The notes: a model not told the origin generated them from the letters alone. A stretch of DNA of 64,000 nucleotides from Flaccisagitta enflata (GCA_965153355.1 OZ231127.1:53072001-53136000); one strand, 5' to 3'. Shown: positions 1-11,909, counted from the first letter of the stretch. A program made the numbers and translations.

Positions 1-135
1 ATCCAAACCCTATCGTCACTGCCTTATCAAAAAAAGAGATTGATGAACGTAAACTAGAACATTAGAATAGGTTTTGCTCGTGCCGTGATTGATTGTACTG
101 TCGCACCCCCTTGCTGACGAAATAAAGAAACGTAT

Positions 136-555
136 AATTAAAGGTTGCTCTATTGAGTGAAAATGTTTGCGTCTTTCAAATTTCAACTGGCGACTTGACC
201 TCATCAAGACTTCATTTTTCAAAGTTCTCTTCTATCTCAATAGATAGAGTGAAAAAAATTTTATGGTTTTTAAAAAAAGATAGCTCAATCGGTCTATCTT
301 TACAGGTTTTTTTGCCATTTTAAGTTTTACTCAGAAGCTAATTTGCATAAATTTTGTTTATCAAATATAGTTGTGAAACCTGTAAAAATGGTCTTATTAA
401 GCTGATTTTTTTTTAAAAACCATATAAAATTTTTCGCCTGATCTAATCAAATAGGTTAGAACCTTGAAAAATGTTGTCTTTGATGCGGTAAAGTCACAAG
501 TTGAAGTTTAAGAGACGCAAATGCATTCACTCAATAGAGCCACCCTCTGATTAAC
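136..555. repeat. Foldback (palindromic) repeat
   Basis: The left arm begins near TAATTAAAGG...CTCTATTGAGTG and is matched in reverse complement by CACTCAATAGAG...TTAA at the right. Further matching blocks lie inside (for example TTTTATGGTTTTT against AAAAACCATATAAAA, and TTACAGG against CCTGTAA). Each arm is about 190 bp. There is no internal ORF. Confidence 0.75.
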
Positions 556-1178
556 CTGGATCTCAAACATCTTATTTCACAAATGAAATTAGAATACCCA
601 AAATCTATCCTCCAGTCTAGGTCGCCATTGCTCCAATCGTACTGTAGGAGCTGCGGGTCGTTTCCTTATTAGTAAGAATCTGCATTCCATTCATATTCAT
701 TTCAGTTCAGTTCAAGGCCAAACTAGGATGGATAACAGAAAAAAGAAGGGTTAATAAGAGGCTCACAAACACCGGCGTGCGGGTGGCAGCTCGCTCATCG
801 TGAGCTCAATGAGTTGGAAAGCTTTTTCTAGGGTGAGCTGTTTGAGCTTTTAGGGCTTTACAACACACAAGCGTCTCGGCCATCTCCATCAACACTTTGG
901 TTTCCATTACCACCCACCAACACCACCAGCTCTACTGACACTATCGCCACCACCCCCGTCATCCACAATTCATTTGGGGGATATAATTTTCGCGGTCGCT
1001 CTGATATCTGGAGAAGAACCGTAACGGCTTCCTTCTCCTTCATTTCACTCTTTTTTCCCTTTTCTTTTTTCTTTCTCTCTTTTTTTTATCTTTTTCCTTC
1101 CCTCCTTTCCTTTCTTTCTTTCTTTTCTCTGTTTCTTTGGTTCTTTGTCTCCTTATTTCCTTTCATATCATCATTTTT
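556..1178. other. Unassigned intergenic stretch
   Basis: No gene is recognised. The end (1045-1165) is a T/C-rich pyrimidine tract. Short open frames lack coding features. Confidence 0.5.
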
Positions 1179-1317
1179 AGATGCGTCCTCGCATCTCTAT
1201 AAGGTGCTTTTTCCGTCCGTCGGTCCCTCGGTCCGTCCATCCATTCATCTATCCATCTGTCCATGGCATTTTTTTTTCTTTGTTCGCAAAGGACGCATCT
1301 CGAATTTCGGCCTTGTT
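1179..1317 (-). mobile_element. Class A element, AGATGCGTCC subfamily (short copy)
   Basis: The hairpin AGATGCGTCCTCGCATCT lies at the left and its partner word GGACGCATCT at 1291-1300, followed by the end-type CGGCCTTGTTT. A GTCC/GTCY run lies between. Orientation is with the hairpin end called 3', so the element reads on the minus strand. Confidence 0.75.
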
Positions 1318-1539
1318 TCTTTCTATTTGTCTCTAATTAGTTTTTTTTCCTTGTCTATCTTTTTTCAACTCGTAATAACGGGTATCAAGGGAGCGACCAA
1401 TTTTCAGTGCTTTTACGCTAAAGGAAGAAATCATGATAATAGTGGCTTATCTACAAAATAAATCACTTTTATCATGTTTCTTTCTTGAGCGTGAAAGCAC
1501 TGTAATCTAATCTAGAGGAGACGAAATTCGGCTATACGT

Positions 1540-1625
1540 TATGTAAGAAAAAAAATGAAGGGACCAAGATTATCTATCTGTTATAGGTGGAGTTCTGTTT
1601 CTCCTGGGTCAGTTATATCCGGGTG
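1540..1625. repeat. Fragment of a dispersed 'GGGACCAA..ATCTGTTATAGG' repeat
   Basis: Shares the order GGGACCAA, ATCTGTTATAGGTGGA and TTCTGTT with 29105-29275 and 37140-37290. The 29.1-kb copy begins CAGTTGAACC, a start typical of pogo/Tigger-like DNA transposon relics. The family assignment is tentative. Confidence 0.4.
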
Positions 1626-1810
1626 TACCTGTTCTATGTTTCTTCTTTTTTTCTCTCTCTCCCTCTCTATTTCGTCCATTGTTTGCGATATAGCGAAAGA
1701 GTCATTATTGCAGCCCAATCAGAAACGAGTTTTGGCGTTGCTCTACATCAAACCTTCACCTCTACCTTCCTGTCTCTTTCTCTGTCTCTCTACATATCTG
1801 CCCTTTTTGG

Positions 1811-2518
1811 GCAGCGGCCCCGAAGGGGATGAAGTCCTGTAGAACACAGGGGACTTTCGTTCTTGCGTCCGTTCGTTTGTTCATCCCCCCCCATCAGGCC
1901 CCTTAGGCCACAAATCTGGCCTCTGAGACCTCAAATCTGGACTCTCAGGCCTCAAATCCAGCCTCTCAGGCCTTAAATCCGGCCTCTCAGGCCTCAAATC
2001 CGGCCTCTCAGGCCTCAAATCCGGCCTCTCAGGCCTCAAATCTAACCTCTCAGGCCTCGAATCCAACCTCTCAGGCCTCAGGCTCTCAGGTCTTAAATTA
2101 GGCTTTTCTGGCTTCAAATTTAAATTCTCAGGCCTCAAACCTGGCCTCTCAGGCCTCGAGTCAGCTGTCTAAGCCTCAATTTATTTCTCTCAGGCTTCAA
2201 TTCAGTCCTCTGACCTTTCAAGCCATAATCCACCTCTCTCAAGCTTCAAGTTAGCCCTCTCAAGCTTCCGATTGGCATTATAAGGCCTTACATTAGCCCT
2301 CTTAGACCTCAGTTTAGGTTCTTGAAGGCCTTCAGTCAGCCCTCTATAGCATCACATTCATCTCTTCAGGCAGGACAAACGAAAGTCCCCCTGTGTTCTA
2401 CAGGACTTCATCTCCTTCGGGGCCGCTGCCCTGCTCCCCCTCACTCCAATTCACAATCACTCAAAGCAGGGCAACGGGTATCGCTGACCACATATTGCCC
2501 CTGGGCGACCTGTTGACC
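1811..2518. mobile_element. Class B foldback element, subtype 1 (full length)
   Basis: Begins GGGCAGCGGCCCCGAAGGGG, then CCTGTAGAACACAGGGG and an ACTTTCGTT arm. The same arm returns inverted at 2378-2432. Between the arms is an array of about 20-bp units built on CTCAGGCCTCAAATCCGGC (about 1895-2160, then decaying to 2340). The outer right end carries GGGTATCGCTGACCAC and CCCCTGGGCGACCTG, shared with the copy at 53428. Confidence 0.8.
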
Positions 2519-2782
2519 ATGTGCGATCCATGGATGACTTGTTATCTTTTTCTCTGCCTTTCTGTCTCTTTCTCTTTCTCTTTCTCTGTCTCTTTCTCTG
2601 TCTCTCTGACTCTGCGTTTCTGCCCTTTCTTCAGAGCTTGATGGCTGCCAAAAGCTTTCACGCTAAAGCCCTCAGTGAGCTCATGAATTTGCCACCTCTT
2701 TCCCACATTCACTGGCCTTTTTCCCTCCTTCCTTTCTCTCCTTCTTCCTACGTTTGTATCATCATCCTCTATCCTGCTTTTG

Positions 2783-3030
2783 GGCAGCGGCCCCGAAGGG
2801 GTCGATGACCTATGCTTTCACACATATGGGGAATTTTCTCCTCCTTCTCGTCCTTCTCCTCCTTCTCCTTCTCCTTCGTACCCCCCCCTACCCCCAGCCT
2901 CCAGGCCCATATCTCAGCCTGGAGGCCCATATCCCAGCCTCGTGGCCCAAATCCCAGTCTTGAGGCCCAAATCCCACCCTCAAGGCCCAAATCCCAACCC
3001 TAAGGCCCAGATTCCAGTCTCTAGGGATAT
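2783..3030. mobile_element. Class B foldback element, subtype 2, right arm missing
   Basis: The left arm GGGCAGCGGCCCCGAAGGGG continues into GATGACCTATGCTTTCACAC and a CTCCTTCT-rich spacer. Then come seven units of GGCCCAAATCCCAGCCTC (2900-3025). The inverted right arm is absent, so the element is truncated near 3030. Confidence 0.75.
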
Positions 3031-3230
3031 GGTGTATCTCTGTATTTGGCATGAATACAAATGAATCCAGCCAAAGAATAGCGCGACTTGTGTATTGTGA
3101 GTGCCTGAGGATTGGCTGCATTTTTCTTGATTAAAGCTAGCTGATAGCACGCAAGTTAAGACGGATTTCCCTTGTAATTCTGAGGACTTACAATTCTGAA
3201 GCTTACAATAACGGATGATTTATATTCTGG

Positions 3231-3348
3231 TATGTTGGTTGGTATATTGGTATGGTTGGTTGGTATGTTGGAACGTTGGTATGGTTGGTATGGTTAGTTA
3301 GTTTGGTTGGTATGGTTAGGTGGTTCGGTTAGTTTGCATGTTGGTAGT
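3231..3348. repeat. Degenerate TGGTATGGTTGGT minisatellite
   Basis: Irregular 4-13-base units of TTGGTATGG/TTGG follow one another for about 120 bp with interruptions. There is no coding potential. Confidence 0.7.
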
Positions 3349-3359
3349 GTTGCACGCTA

Positions 3360-4040
3360 TGTTGCTATGACAGGTTGGTATGGTGCAACCCAACTAGACG
3401 AGTACGTCTATCGCAAAGAGGGCAAGAAAATCATTTCGGGAATGATAAAAGCACAGAGTTCAAGTTGATAGCTTGGGCTCAGGTGAGGCACCAGCTGGGG
3501 CGCGGTACAGCGACGTTTCTTTGTCATCCCCTTTCCATCAGTTATCACTCCTCGACTAAGAACGAAATATCATTCTACATCCTGACGTTTGTCATTGTAT
3601 CATTCGGAAGCTATGTATAACTATTTGAGCAAGATTTTATAATTACATTCGATATTTTCTTAAGCATATCAACAGTGTATATAATCTGTTGTAGAGTGCC
3701 ATTTCTATTTCTTTCTCTTTTTTTGTAAATCTTTTTGTCTCGCGGTTTGTTTTTCTTTTTACTCCTTTCGGCTTCCATCGTTATGCGTCATTGCTCATTT
3801 CCTGTTTCATTACTCACAAATCATAATCTTTGCTTTTTCATTCTATCTCCTTTCTAATTTCCTCTGAAGTATCTCTCTTTCCGAACCATACATCTGCTTC
3901 CCTCTTTCTCATCGGCTAATTTACTCACTACATTCTAAATTTCTTGCGTGTGTACAACAGTGTCACTGTATCTGTGTGCATGACAGGCTGTAACATGACA
4001 AGCTGCTAGCCAACTTGAAGCCTCTTGTGTCCTATCTGTG
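3360..4040. other. Unassigned intergenic stretch
   Basis: Unique-looking, AT-rich sequence with a pyrimidine-rich part at 3695-3930. An 81-codon open frame at 3375-3620 shows no recognisable motif and is not supported as a gene. Confidence 0.45.
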
Positions 4041-4043
4041 TGT

Positions 4044-4170
<127 letters not shown>

Positions 4171-4254
4171 AATCACCTGGTTAGCTCAATAACGAGTGAT
4201 CCACGCGTTCTCGGTTGCAGATCAATTGTGATTAATTTTTAGCACGCAAATCAT

Positions 4255-4456
4255 CCACAGGCGGCGCCTCGACTCGGCGTCGTCAGCGTCGTCAGCGTCG
4301 TCTTCGGCGTCGAGGTTGTAGTCGGCGTCTTAAATTTCCTCTTCGTCGTCGTCGTTGTCGTCCACTCTGTCCTTGTATAGTTGTTGTCCTTGTCGTTGGA
4401 TGCTTTTTTTTTTTTTTTTGTCTTTCTTTCTTTCGTTCTTTCTTTCTTTCTTTTTT

Positions 4457-4503
<47 letters not shown>

Positions 4504-4512
4504 CTTTCTTTC
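4255..4512. repeat. CGT-rich trinucleotide region and poly-T/(CTTT)n
   Basis: Imperfect CGTCGTCAG/CGTCTTCGG repeats run to about 4400, then a T run and a CTTT array to 4512. Confidence 0.85.
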
Positions 4513-4751
4513 CTTTTTTGTTTAGAATCGACGATTGCGCAGTTTTTTACAGCAACAACAATGCCAACGAAATAGGACACTCATTGAAGAGAAGTTTTGT
4601 ACTTTGTCGTGCAGTAACATCGTGACATGAGAGAGATACATCGTTATCACTGTAGATAAAAGAAATGAAGTACAATTAGAAAGATAGTGACTATTTTAGT
4701 GAAAGGATAGGAGAAAGCCTTAGCAAAGAAGGGAGGGAAGAATGAAAGAAA

Positions 4752-4950
4752 CGAGCAAGTGACGCGGGGTCAAAATATCGTTGGGGACGGTGGGCAGGGG
4801 CATTCAACTCCTATCCATACCCTCCCCCACCCAATGCTTACTAACACATACAAATAATCAATCATTACTGCGGCATCAAAAATGTGCGTTTTCACAAACT
4901 CGAACATCACGGACGGGCCAAAGGACCAATGGACGAATAGACGGAAAAAT
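4752..4950 (+). mobile_element. Class A element, AGTTGCGGAC subfamily, 3' hairpin lost
   Basis: The 5' end GCAAGTGACGCGGGGTCA and GGTGGGCAGGGGCATTCAA are clear and a GGAC run appears near 4910-4945. The terminal hairpin is missing, and the next element begins at 4991. Confidence 0.65.
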
Positions 4951-4990
4951 AAAAAATAAAATGAAAGAGAAAAAAAAAGACATAAATAAA

Positions 4991-5545
4991 AACAAGGCCG
5001 GATACACGGGCAAAGACGGTGCGCCTGGCGTTATTCATTTTTAGACCTATACTTAGCTCTGAGAGACCTATCCCTAGCTCTATGAGACCTATCCCTAGCT
5101 CGTTGAGAACTATCTCTAGCTCTTCCAGACCTATCCCAGCTCTATGAGACCTATCCCCAGCTCTATGACTATGAGACCTATCCCCAGCTCTATCGGACCT
5201 ATCCCCAGCTCTACCAGACCTATCCTAGCCTTATCAGACCTATCCCCAGCTCCATGAGACCCATGATGAATACGATGACGATCATCTGGAACTATGTACG
5301 AGATCAATTTTAAGTGATTTCAAACATTTTTTGCGATTTTTTACTCAAGCGTGACCGACATACAGACCGGCAGACAGACCGACAGACAGAGGGACAGAGC
5401 CTCTTATAGAGGTGCTATAAGTTGTGCAACATTTTGTAATAAATTTAACTAACCATAGATTCTATAGTGTAAAAAGAGAAAAAGACTAACCAAAATCAAA
5501 AGTTACCCATTTCTGTAAAACATAAGAGGTGCTATGGTGCACCTA
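4991..5545 (+). mobile_element. Class A element, AGGTGCGCC subfamily, with internal minisatellite
   Basis: Starts AACAAGGCCGGATACACGGG, with the subterminal word GGTGCGCC at 5020. An array of about 21-bp units (GAGACCTATCCCTAGCTCTA) fills 5040-5265, and a GACCGACAGACAGA run follows. The hairpin AGGTGCTATGGTGCACCT closes the element at 5527-5544, but it is split from an earlier partial copy by 106 extra bases (see findings). The second copy is at 47675-48155. Confidence 0.75.
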
Positions 5546-5548
5546 AAA

Positions 5549-5998
5549 AGGCAAAACAAAAAAGAAGAATGAAAAAACAAAGTAAGGACAGGAAAGATAA
5601 GATGAGAAAAAGTGACGTGACGAAGAGAAAGTATTTTTTTTTTTCAAAACGAAAAAAAAATGGAGAGCTTGAAAAACGTAAATAATTTATATGAAAAACT
5701 GCTCTCAAAAATGAGACGAAGTTATAGAAAAAAAAGAGAAGTCAGCAGTATGAATAAACAGAAAAATCCAGTCGCCAAAAGGCAATATGTAGTCAGCGGT
5801 ACCCCCAACTCTGGTTAGAATGATTCAGTGAAGAAGTGAATTGAGGGAAGCAGCTCCATAAGGCAGAAAAGCCAATTCTTTTACTCACCATCTTCTAGGC
5901 AGCTGATTAGCTAAGTATTGATGTAATCTTGATTTTTTGATTCAATTCTTGAAGATCTAGTAATACTTATCATGTCCACTGATCCTCTTGCACTTTTT
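5549..5998. other. Unassigned A-rich stretch
   Basis: A-rich sequence without a recognisable gene. A short GTCAGCGGTACCC motif at about 5793-5806 matches the outer ends of class B elements elsewhere. Confidence 0.45.
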
Positions 5999-6193
5999 AG
6001 TTGCGTGCTACGGGACTCTTCACCCCGCTTTGTAGATCTGTCAGTCCATTAGTCCATTGGTCTGTCACACTTTACTTTTTTGGGATTTTTGCATTCTTTG
6101 GCTTCACTGCTCCTGCCCATATGATGAAGTGACCTCAAATACGGCCCCTGCCAACCCACATGTGACCGGGGTGGCCGTGTATCCGGCCTTGTT
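5999..6193 (-). mobile_element. Class A element, AGTCGCGTGC subfamily
   Basis: A somewhat mutated hairpin (AGTTGCGTGCTACGGGACT) is followed by CACCCCGCTTTGT, GTCY repeats, CTCCTGCCCA, CCTCAAATACGGCCCCTGCC and the end GTATCCGGCCTTGTT. Confidence 0.8.
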
Positions 6194-6359
6194 TTTTGCA
6201 TGAAACAATTTTAAAAATTTCATTTTCCTTTATGTTTTCTTTCCCCTGAAGAAAGTCTATTCATTCAATGCACAGTAATCATCCCAGGAATCAGGTCTTT
6301 CAATCGAAATGCAAAAGACTTTTGTCGGATGGAAAACAAGGGTGAAAGGTTGTCAGTTC

Positions 6360-6800
6360 AATCTCGCCAGATAGAGCTGATTTCAGCCTGATATGGCAAA
6401 TTTTAAGCCTCAGAGGGCTGATTGAAGATCTTTTGTCCAAATCTATCCCTAAGTGGCTTGACTTTAGGGCTGAACCCTTTGAAGACTGGGCTGAATTTGG
6501 ACATGATCAAGCAAATTTTAGGCTTTTGAAGGGCAGGTTATGAACCTCCTAGAGTTGATTTTACGCTTGATTTTAAATCTGTGAGGGCAAATTTTTGGTC
6601 AAAGGGGCTCAATTTCAGGTCTGAGAGAGCTGATTTTGATCTGATTATGCTAATTTCAGAATAGGGCTGATTTCCTCCAAGAGCTGATCTTGGATCTTTA
6701 AGGGGGAATTAATATAAGGACACATGTATGAAAATTTTCTCTTGCATTGTACAGGACATCAGCCCTTTGAATTCGCCGCCTAAAGAAAGGAAGAACGTCT
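6360..6800. repeat. Degenerate class B-like tandem array
   Basis: About 15 diverged 20-25-bp units on GGGCTGATTTTAGGCTTGA run to 6706. An arm-like end follows (TGAAAATTTTCTC, GACATCAGCCCTTTG), matching the order of class B subtype 2 right arms. Confidence 0.5.
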
Positions 6801-7065
6801 CAGCCGTCAGCCTCGAAGCGCACAATGTTTTGGACGACTCACAGCGTAATCCCCTGAAACGACAGGAGCACCGAGCGGAGGAACGATAGAAGCAGAAGAA
6901 AGACAAATGGGAAAAAATGTGCATGAGATAAAAACAAACAAATGAACATCGCGAGGAAAAACGATGCGCCACGGCCACAGGTGTTCATAGACAAGACGAC
7001 ACACAGTGTTGGTAAAAAATAGTGCATAAACAAGCCAACAACCTAACACCCACTTTTACAGATAC

Positions 7066-7251
<186 letters not shown>

Positions 7252-7254
7252 GAA

Positions 7255-7705
7255 CTGAAAATGGAGGGTCTTAAGCATTGGAACTGAGCCAAAATCGAAT
7301 CATTTCTCTGATAAGATACCAGATGGTGGAATGAGGGTAGGAAATGGGGAAGACAGAAATGAAAATGGGTAAAAACTCAATCAAAAGTCATTATGCAGAC
7401 AAATTTCTTCTCAGGAAAATATTTTGGTAGAAGTTAGTATGACTGACAAATGAGACAGCGACAGACAAATGATATAAAGTACCATACAAAAGTTTGTCGC
7501 GTTGAGCCAAGATGTATTTGCCTGGCTTTGTCACTTTAAGATAAGCCGAATCTCTGTTGAGGGAACCTGGCATTCTCTCTCTCTCATCACTTTTCTTTTC
7601 TACTTTAAACGGGCAAGGTGAACATGGTGAAGCTTTGGGGATCAGGAAGCATCAGTTCCGGTTTGTTTTTATCTGTATTTGTAAAGAAAGCAGCCGGCAG
7701 AATGT
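7255..7705. other. Unassigned intergenic stretch
   Basis: No repeat match or credible ORF is seen. Confidence 0.4.
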
Positions 7706-7710
7706 CTTAA

Positions 7711-7783
7711 AGGTGGTTTAGGATGGTTAAGGTGGGCGGTGATGAGCGAAAAAAACTTTGTCTAGTGGCCTAAAGAAGCACCT
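7711..7783 (+). repeat. Diverged single copy of the 80-bp satellite unit
   Basis: AGGTGGTTTAGG, CGGTGA, AACTTTGTC and AGTGGCCTAAA..AAGCAC appear in the same order and spacing as the nine-copy satellite at 41543-42260. A (GT)n tract follows directly. Confidence 0.7.
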
Positions 7784-7791
7784 GCACCATG

Positions 7792-8045
<254 letters not shown>

Positions 8046-8581
8046 TCCAAAATCCCATACAGGCTTCTCAACCCTAAGACCTTAAGACCAGAGAAAGGCG
8101 GCAAAATCAGAAGTTCCGTATGTTATCCATTTTTCTCTTGTGTATCAAAGCACACTGTAGAAACACAATACTCAGCTCAGGAAGGAACTTAGATGATATC
8201 GTCAGTAAACGCACAAAACGTCTGGCTGAGTTAGCATTTAAATCGCAGGATATCATTAAAAATAATGAACACCCATTTTTCATTCAACCGTAATTATTCG
8301 CCTCTCACTTTCTCTTGTATCCCTTTTCGATATTTATCTTTGTCTCTGTCTTTGTCTCTGTATCGGTCCCTCAATTTCTGTCTGTCTGTCATTTTTTCTG
8401 TTTGTAGGTGTGTTTGTCCGTCTTTGCGTCTACCTGTCTGTTTGTGTGTTTGTCTGTCTTTGCGTTTACCTGTTTCTTGATATGTCTGCCTATAGGTCTT
8501 CCATGTCTGTCTCTGTCTATACCTCTTTTTTTCCTCAGCCATTATATTTGTTCCTCTTTCTTACTGCCTCTATCTGTGAAC

Positions 8582-8935
<354 letters not shown>

Positions 8936-9043
8936 ACAGATTGTTGAACGGAACAACGTGACGCACTAAGTGACTGAAAGAGCGACTTGACATGACAAAC
9001 ACCAAAGCTAAAACAAACGCACACCTGCACAAAAAGATCAAAA

Positions 9044-9243
9044 CAACAAGTGACGTAGGGTCACAATATCGTTGCGAACGGGTGGGCAGGGGCATCCAAC
9101 CCCCCTTCACACCCTACGCACCCACCCCCACACGCACGTACACCAATGTATCTCAAACGTTCATTTTCGCACTTTTCCACTCGTGCTCACCGACCGACCG
9201 ACTGAAGGAGAAAGCCTCTTATGGAGTTGCGTGTCCGCAACTA
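9044..9243 (+). mobile_element. Class A element, AGTTGCGGAC subfamily
   Basis: Complete: AACAAGTGACGTAGGGTCAC start, GTTGCGAACGGGTGGGCAGG, CGACTCGTGCTC-like middle, GACCGACCGACT, AAAGCCTCTTATGG and hairpin AGTTGCGTGTCCGCAACT with a CTAAAA end. About 200 bp. Confidence 0.85.
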
Positions 9244-9496
9244 AAAAGAGCTCTGCGACCGTTGCATGAACAAATATCTTCCTGTACGTTTCCTTCAGCG
9301 AGCGGAGAAAAAGCTATGAACTAAACGACCTGCCCGGTAGCTGCTGAACTTTGCCACGACCCGTGGATTGCCCAGTTCACTGACTTTGGTGCGAACTCCG
9401 AGAGGCCAAACTGACTGAACTTTCCTCAATGACCAGACGAATTAACTAAGGTTGATCAATAAACTTCGGAGAAATTTCGTACATTTCCTCGGAAAA

Positions 9497-9740
9497 CTTC
9501 AATACTCTATTGCAAGTTACAACTATTACTTACGTCTCTTCTAGCTTGTCTATCAAACATTTGATTTACATTTGTACCAAAAACTTTAATACATTATTAC
9601 AGCTATTACTTGCGTCTTTTCTAGCTTGTCTTTCACACAACATTTGATTTACATTTCCCCCGAAAACTTCAGTACTATATAATACAGCTTTTACTTATAC
9701 CTTTCTTGGATTGTCTGTCGTACAATATCTCAACCTACTT
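9497..9740. repeat. Three-copy ~83-bp tandem repeat
   Basis: AAACTTCAATAC...TTACTTACGTCTCTTCTAGC...CATTTGATTTACATTT recurs at about 9497, 9580 and 9664 with increasing divergence. Confidence 0.75.
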
Positions 9741-9801
9741 GAATTCTCTATTCAACTTGTGCGGACTCATTTTTCTTTTGGTCTATCTTCTACTTGATCT
9801 G

Positions 9802-10400
9802 TACAGTGGGGTTCGTGGAATAACAGCCTAAACTGGAGGAAGGTACTTAGGTGTCTTAATTTCATTTGACAGACTTGATATTTGAAATATAAGTTGTTCA
9901 ATTGATGCTTGTGTCCCTGAGTTTTTTTGTTGCCATGGAAACCAAAATCATTTTTTTGAACAGTCATATCTGCTAAAATATCAATGTTTTAACAAATGCA
10001 ATGAGAGAACATTGCTCAGATTTAACTTTCCCACACTATGTTCTGTAAGAATATTGCTCGTTTGGCCGTTGCTAGGGAGCATCACACATAGCAACCAGTA
10101 AATGATGCTCCCTAGCAACGGCCAAACAAACAATATTCGTACAGAACATACTGTAGGAAAGTTGTAGCAGATTCAATTCTGAGCAATGTTCCCTCATTGC
10201 ATTTGTTAAAACATTGATATTTTAGCAGATGTAACTGTTCAAAAAAATGATTTTGGTTTCCATGGCAACCGAAAAACTTAGGGACACAAGCATCAATTGA
10301 ACAACTTATATTTCAAATATCAAGTCTGTCAAATGAAATTAAGACACCTAAATACCTTCCTCCAGTTTCTAAAGGCTGTTACTCCACGAACCCCACTGTA
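9802..10400. mobile_element. Near-perfect foldback element (TACAGTGGGG termini)
   Basis: TACAGTGGGGTTCGTGG at the left is mirrored by CCACGAACCCCACTGTA at the right. The two roughly 285-bp arms match almost throughout, including GTTGCCATGGAAACC and the centre GGGAGCATCA/TGATGCTCCC. TA at both tips would suit a TA target duplication. No transposase is present. Confidence 0.88.
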
Positions 10401-10606
10401 TGAACATGGTTACTTCATATGGAAGAAGGAAACGGATTCTAGCAACTCTTCATGAAGCCAATACACACCACATTAGTTTGATTCTCCGTCCGTTCATTCA
10501 TACGTCCGCCCGCAGACGGAAAGATTTCAATAACTCTCAAGAAAAAAAAATGTTGACGAACGAAAGCCTCGCAAATGAGAGGGAGAAAATAAAACTAGGA
10601 ATTGAA

Positions 10607-10806
10607 TAACAAGTGACAATGTCGTTGCGGACGGGCGGGCAGGGGCATCCAACCCCCATTCATATCCCATGCCCCCCACACGTACACAAAAATAATCTAA
10701 AATGCTCATTTTCGCACTTTTCGACTCGTGTCCACGGACCGATGGACCAACGGACCGACGGACCAACGGAGGGACAAAGCCTCTTATACAGTTGCGTGTC
10801 CGAAAC
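10607..10806 (+). mobile_element. Class A element, AGTTGCGGAC subfamily
   Basis: Start AACAAGTGACAATG (a few bases lost from the usual start). Then GTTGCGGACGGGCGGGCAGG, four GGACCGA/GGACCAA units and a hairpin with one mismatch (AGTTGCGTGTCCGAAACT). Confidence 0.85.
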
Positions 10807-11111
10807 TAGAAATGGACGACTTATTTACAGATATTCCATGAAAGGAGTATAAAAACATCATTAGAACTTAGAAGAATAATAATGATGAGATCTCATCGAG
10901 ATAAAGTGGATGGAAAAATGCTGATAGCCAAGTAGATGGAAAAACAATTCTTTTTCTATTTCACGATAAAACAAAAGCGGCGGAAAAAAAATAAATGACT
11001 TCAAATAAGAAACGGAATTGCGATAGAGGAGCGTTGAGGCAATGAAAAAACAATTCACGAAAAAAAAAACGATTATTGATGAAGAGGAAAGAGAGCGCTG
11101 TGGATGATCCA

Positions 11112-11311
11112 ACAGAAGTGGAGGTTTATAATTTTGAAAAATAACGTTAGGTTGAAATTGAAATAACTACATAAATAGCCGCAAAAGTGACAGATGATCA
11201 GTGGTTCCCGATGCGAAGTGGAGGTTTAAAATCGAGAAAAATAATGTTAGGTTGAAATTGAAATAACTATATAAATAGTTGCAAAAGCGATAGATGATCA
11301 GTGGTACCCGA
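11112..11311. repeat. ~98-bp tandem duplication ending in GATCAGTGGTACCCGATG
   Basis: GAAGTGGAGGTTTA...GTTAGGTTGAAATTG...GATGATCAGTGG occurs twice head to tail (11115 and 11214). The end of each unit matches the outer end motif of class B elements. Confidence 0.85.
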
Positions 11312-11532
11312 TGCCCCTAAATTACTTTATGTATAGATCAGATGTTGAGAGTGGCTACAGTACGATGGGAGTAATAAGAGCAGTAGAAAGAGGGCCCTCT
11401 ATATTCTCACTGTTTAAAGAAAGAACCTAAAGCTTTGGTTTTTCTGAAAGCTGATGGTCCAAGGTATTGAGTGAACACAAAATTCCAAACCAAGTGATTC
11501 ATAAGAAAACCGCCAATTGATATTTCTTAATT

Positions 11533-11640
11533 GCATGTCGCGCATTAGCTCTGTGGATAGAGTGATGAACTTAGGAAAGTTAATTTCTCTCTCTTCAGTG
11601 TCACAGGTTCAAATCACGAGTGGTGCTGCACCTTTTTTTT
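11533..11640 (+). repeat. tRNA-derived repeat (SINE-like head)
   Basis: TTAGCTCTGTGGATAGAG resembles a tRNA D-arm/A box. GTCACAGGTTCAAATCACGA about 55 bases later carries a B box (GGTTCAAATC), and a T-rich tract follows at 11632. The acceptor stem is not convincing, so this is a SINE head or a tRNA pseudogene rather than a functional tRNA. Confidence 0.45.
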
Positions 11641-11909
11641 CTTTTTGGTCAACAGTTAGAGCTAGAGGAATAAAACTATATTCACTCAAAGCTCTTGCTC
11701 ATCAGCTTCCAGAGAAAACAAATTTTTGGAGCTACTTCATTAGAATAATGAAGCAGGAAATGATCCTCCATCTGAGGTTCTCATTGCTCCTATGGTACTG
11801 TATGTCTCTGAAGGTACTGATGATCTATACTTGGGCTTATGGGAAATCATGAAGTTTCCTCTGGTCTAACGTCTAAGCCCATTGAGCTACCATCTTGACC
11901 ACGAGGCTG

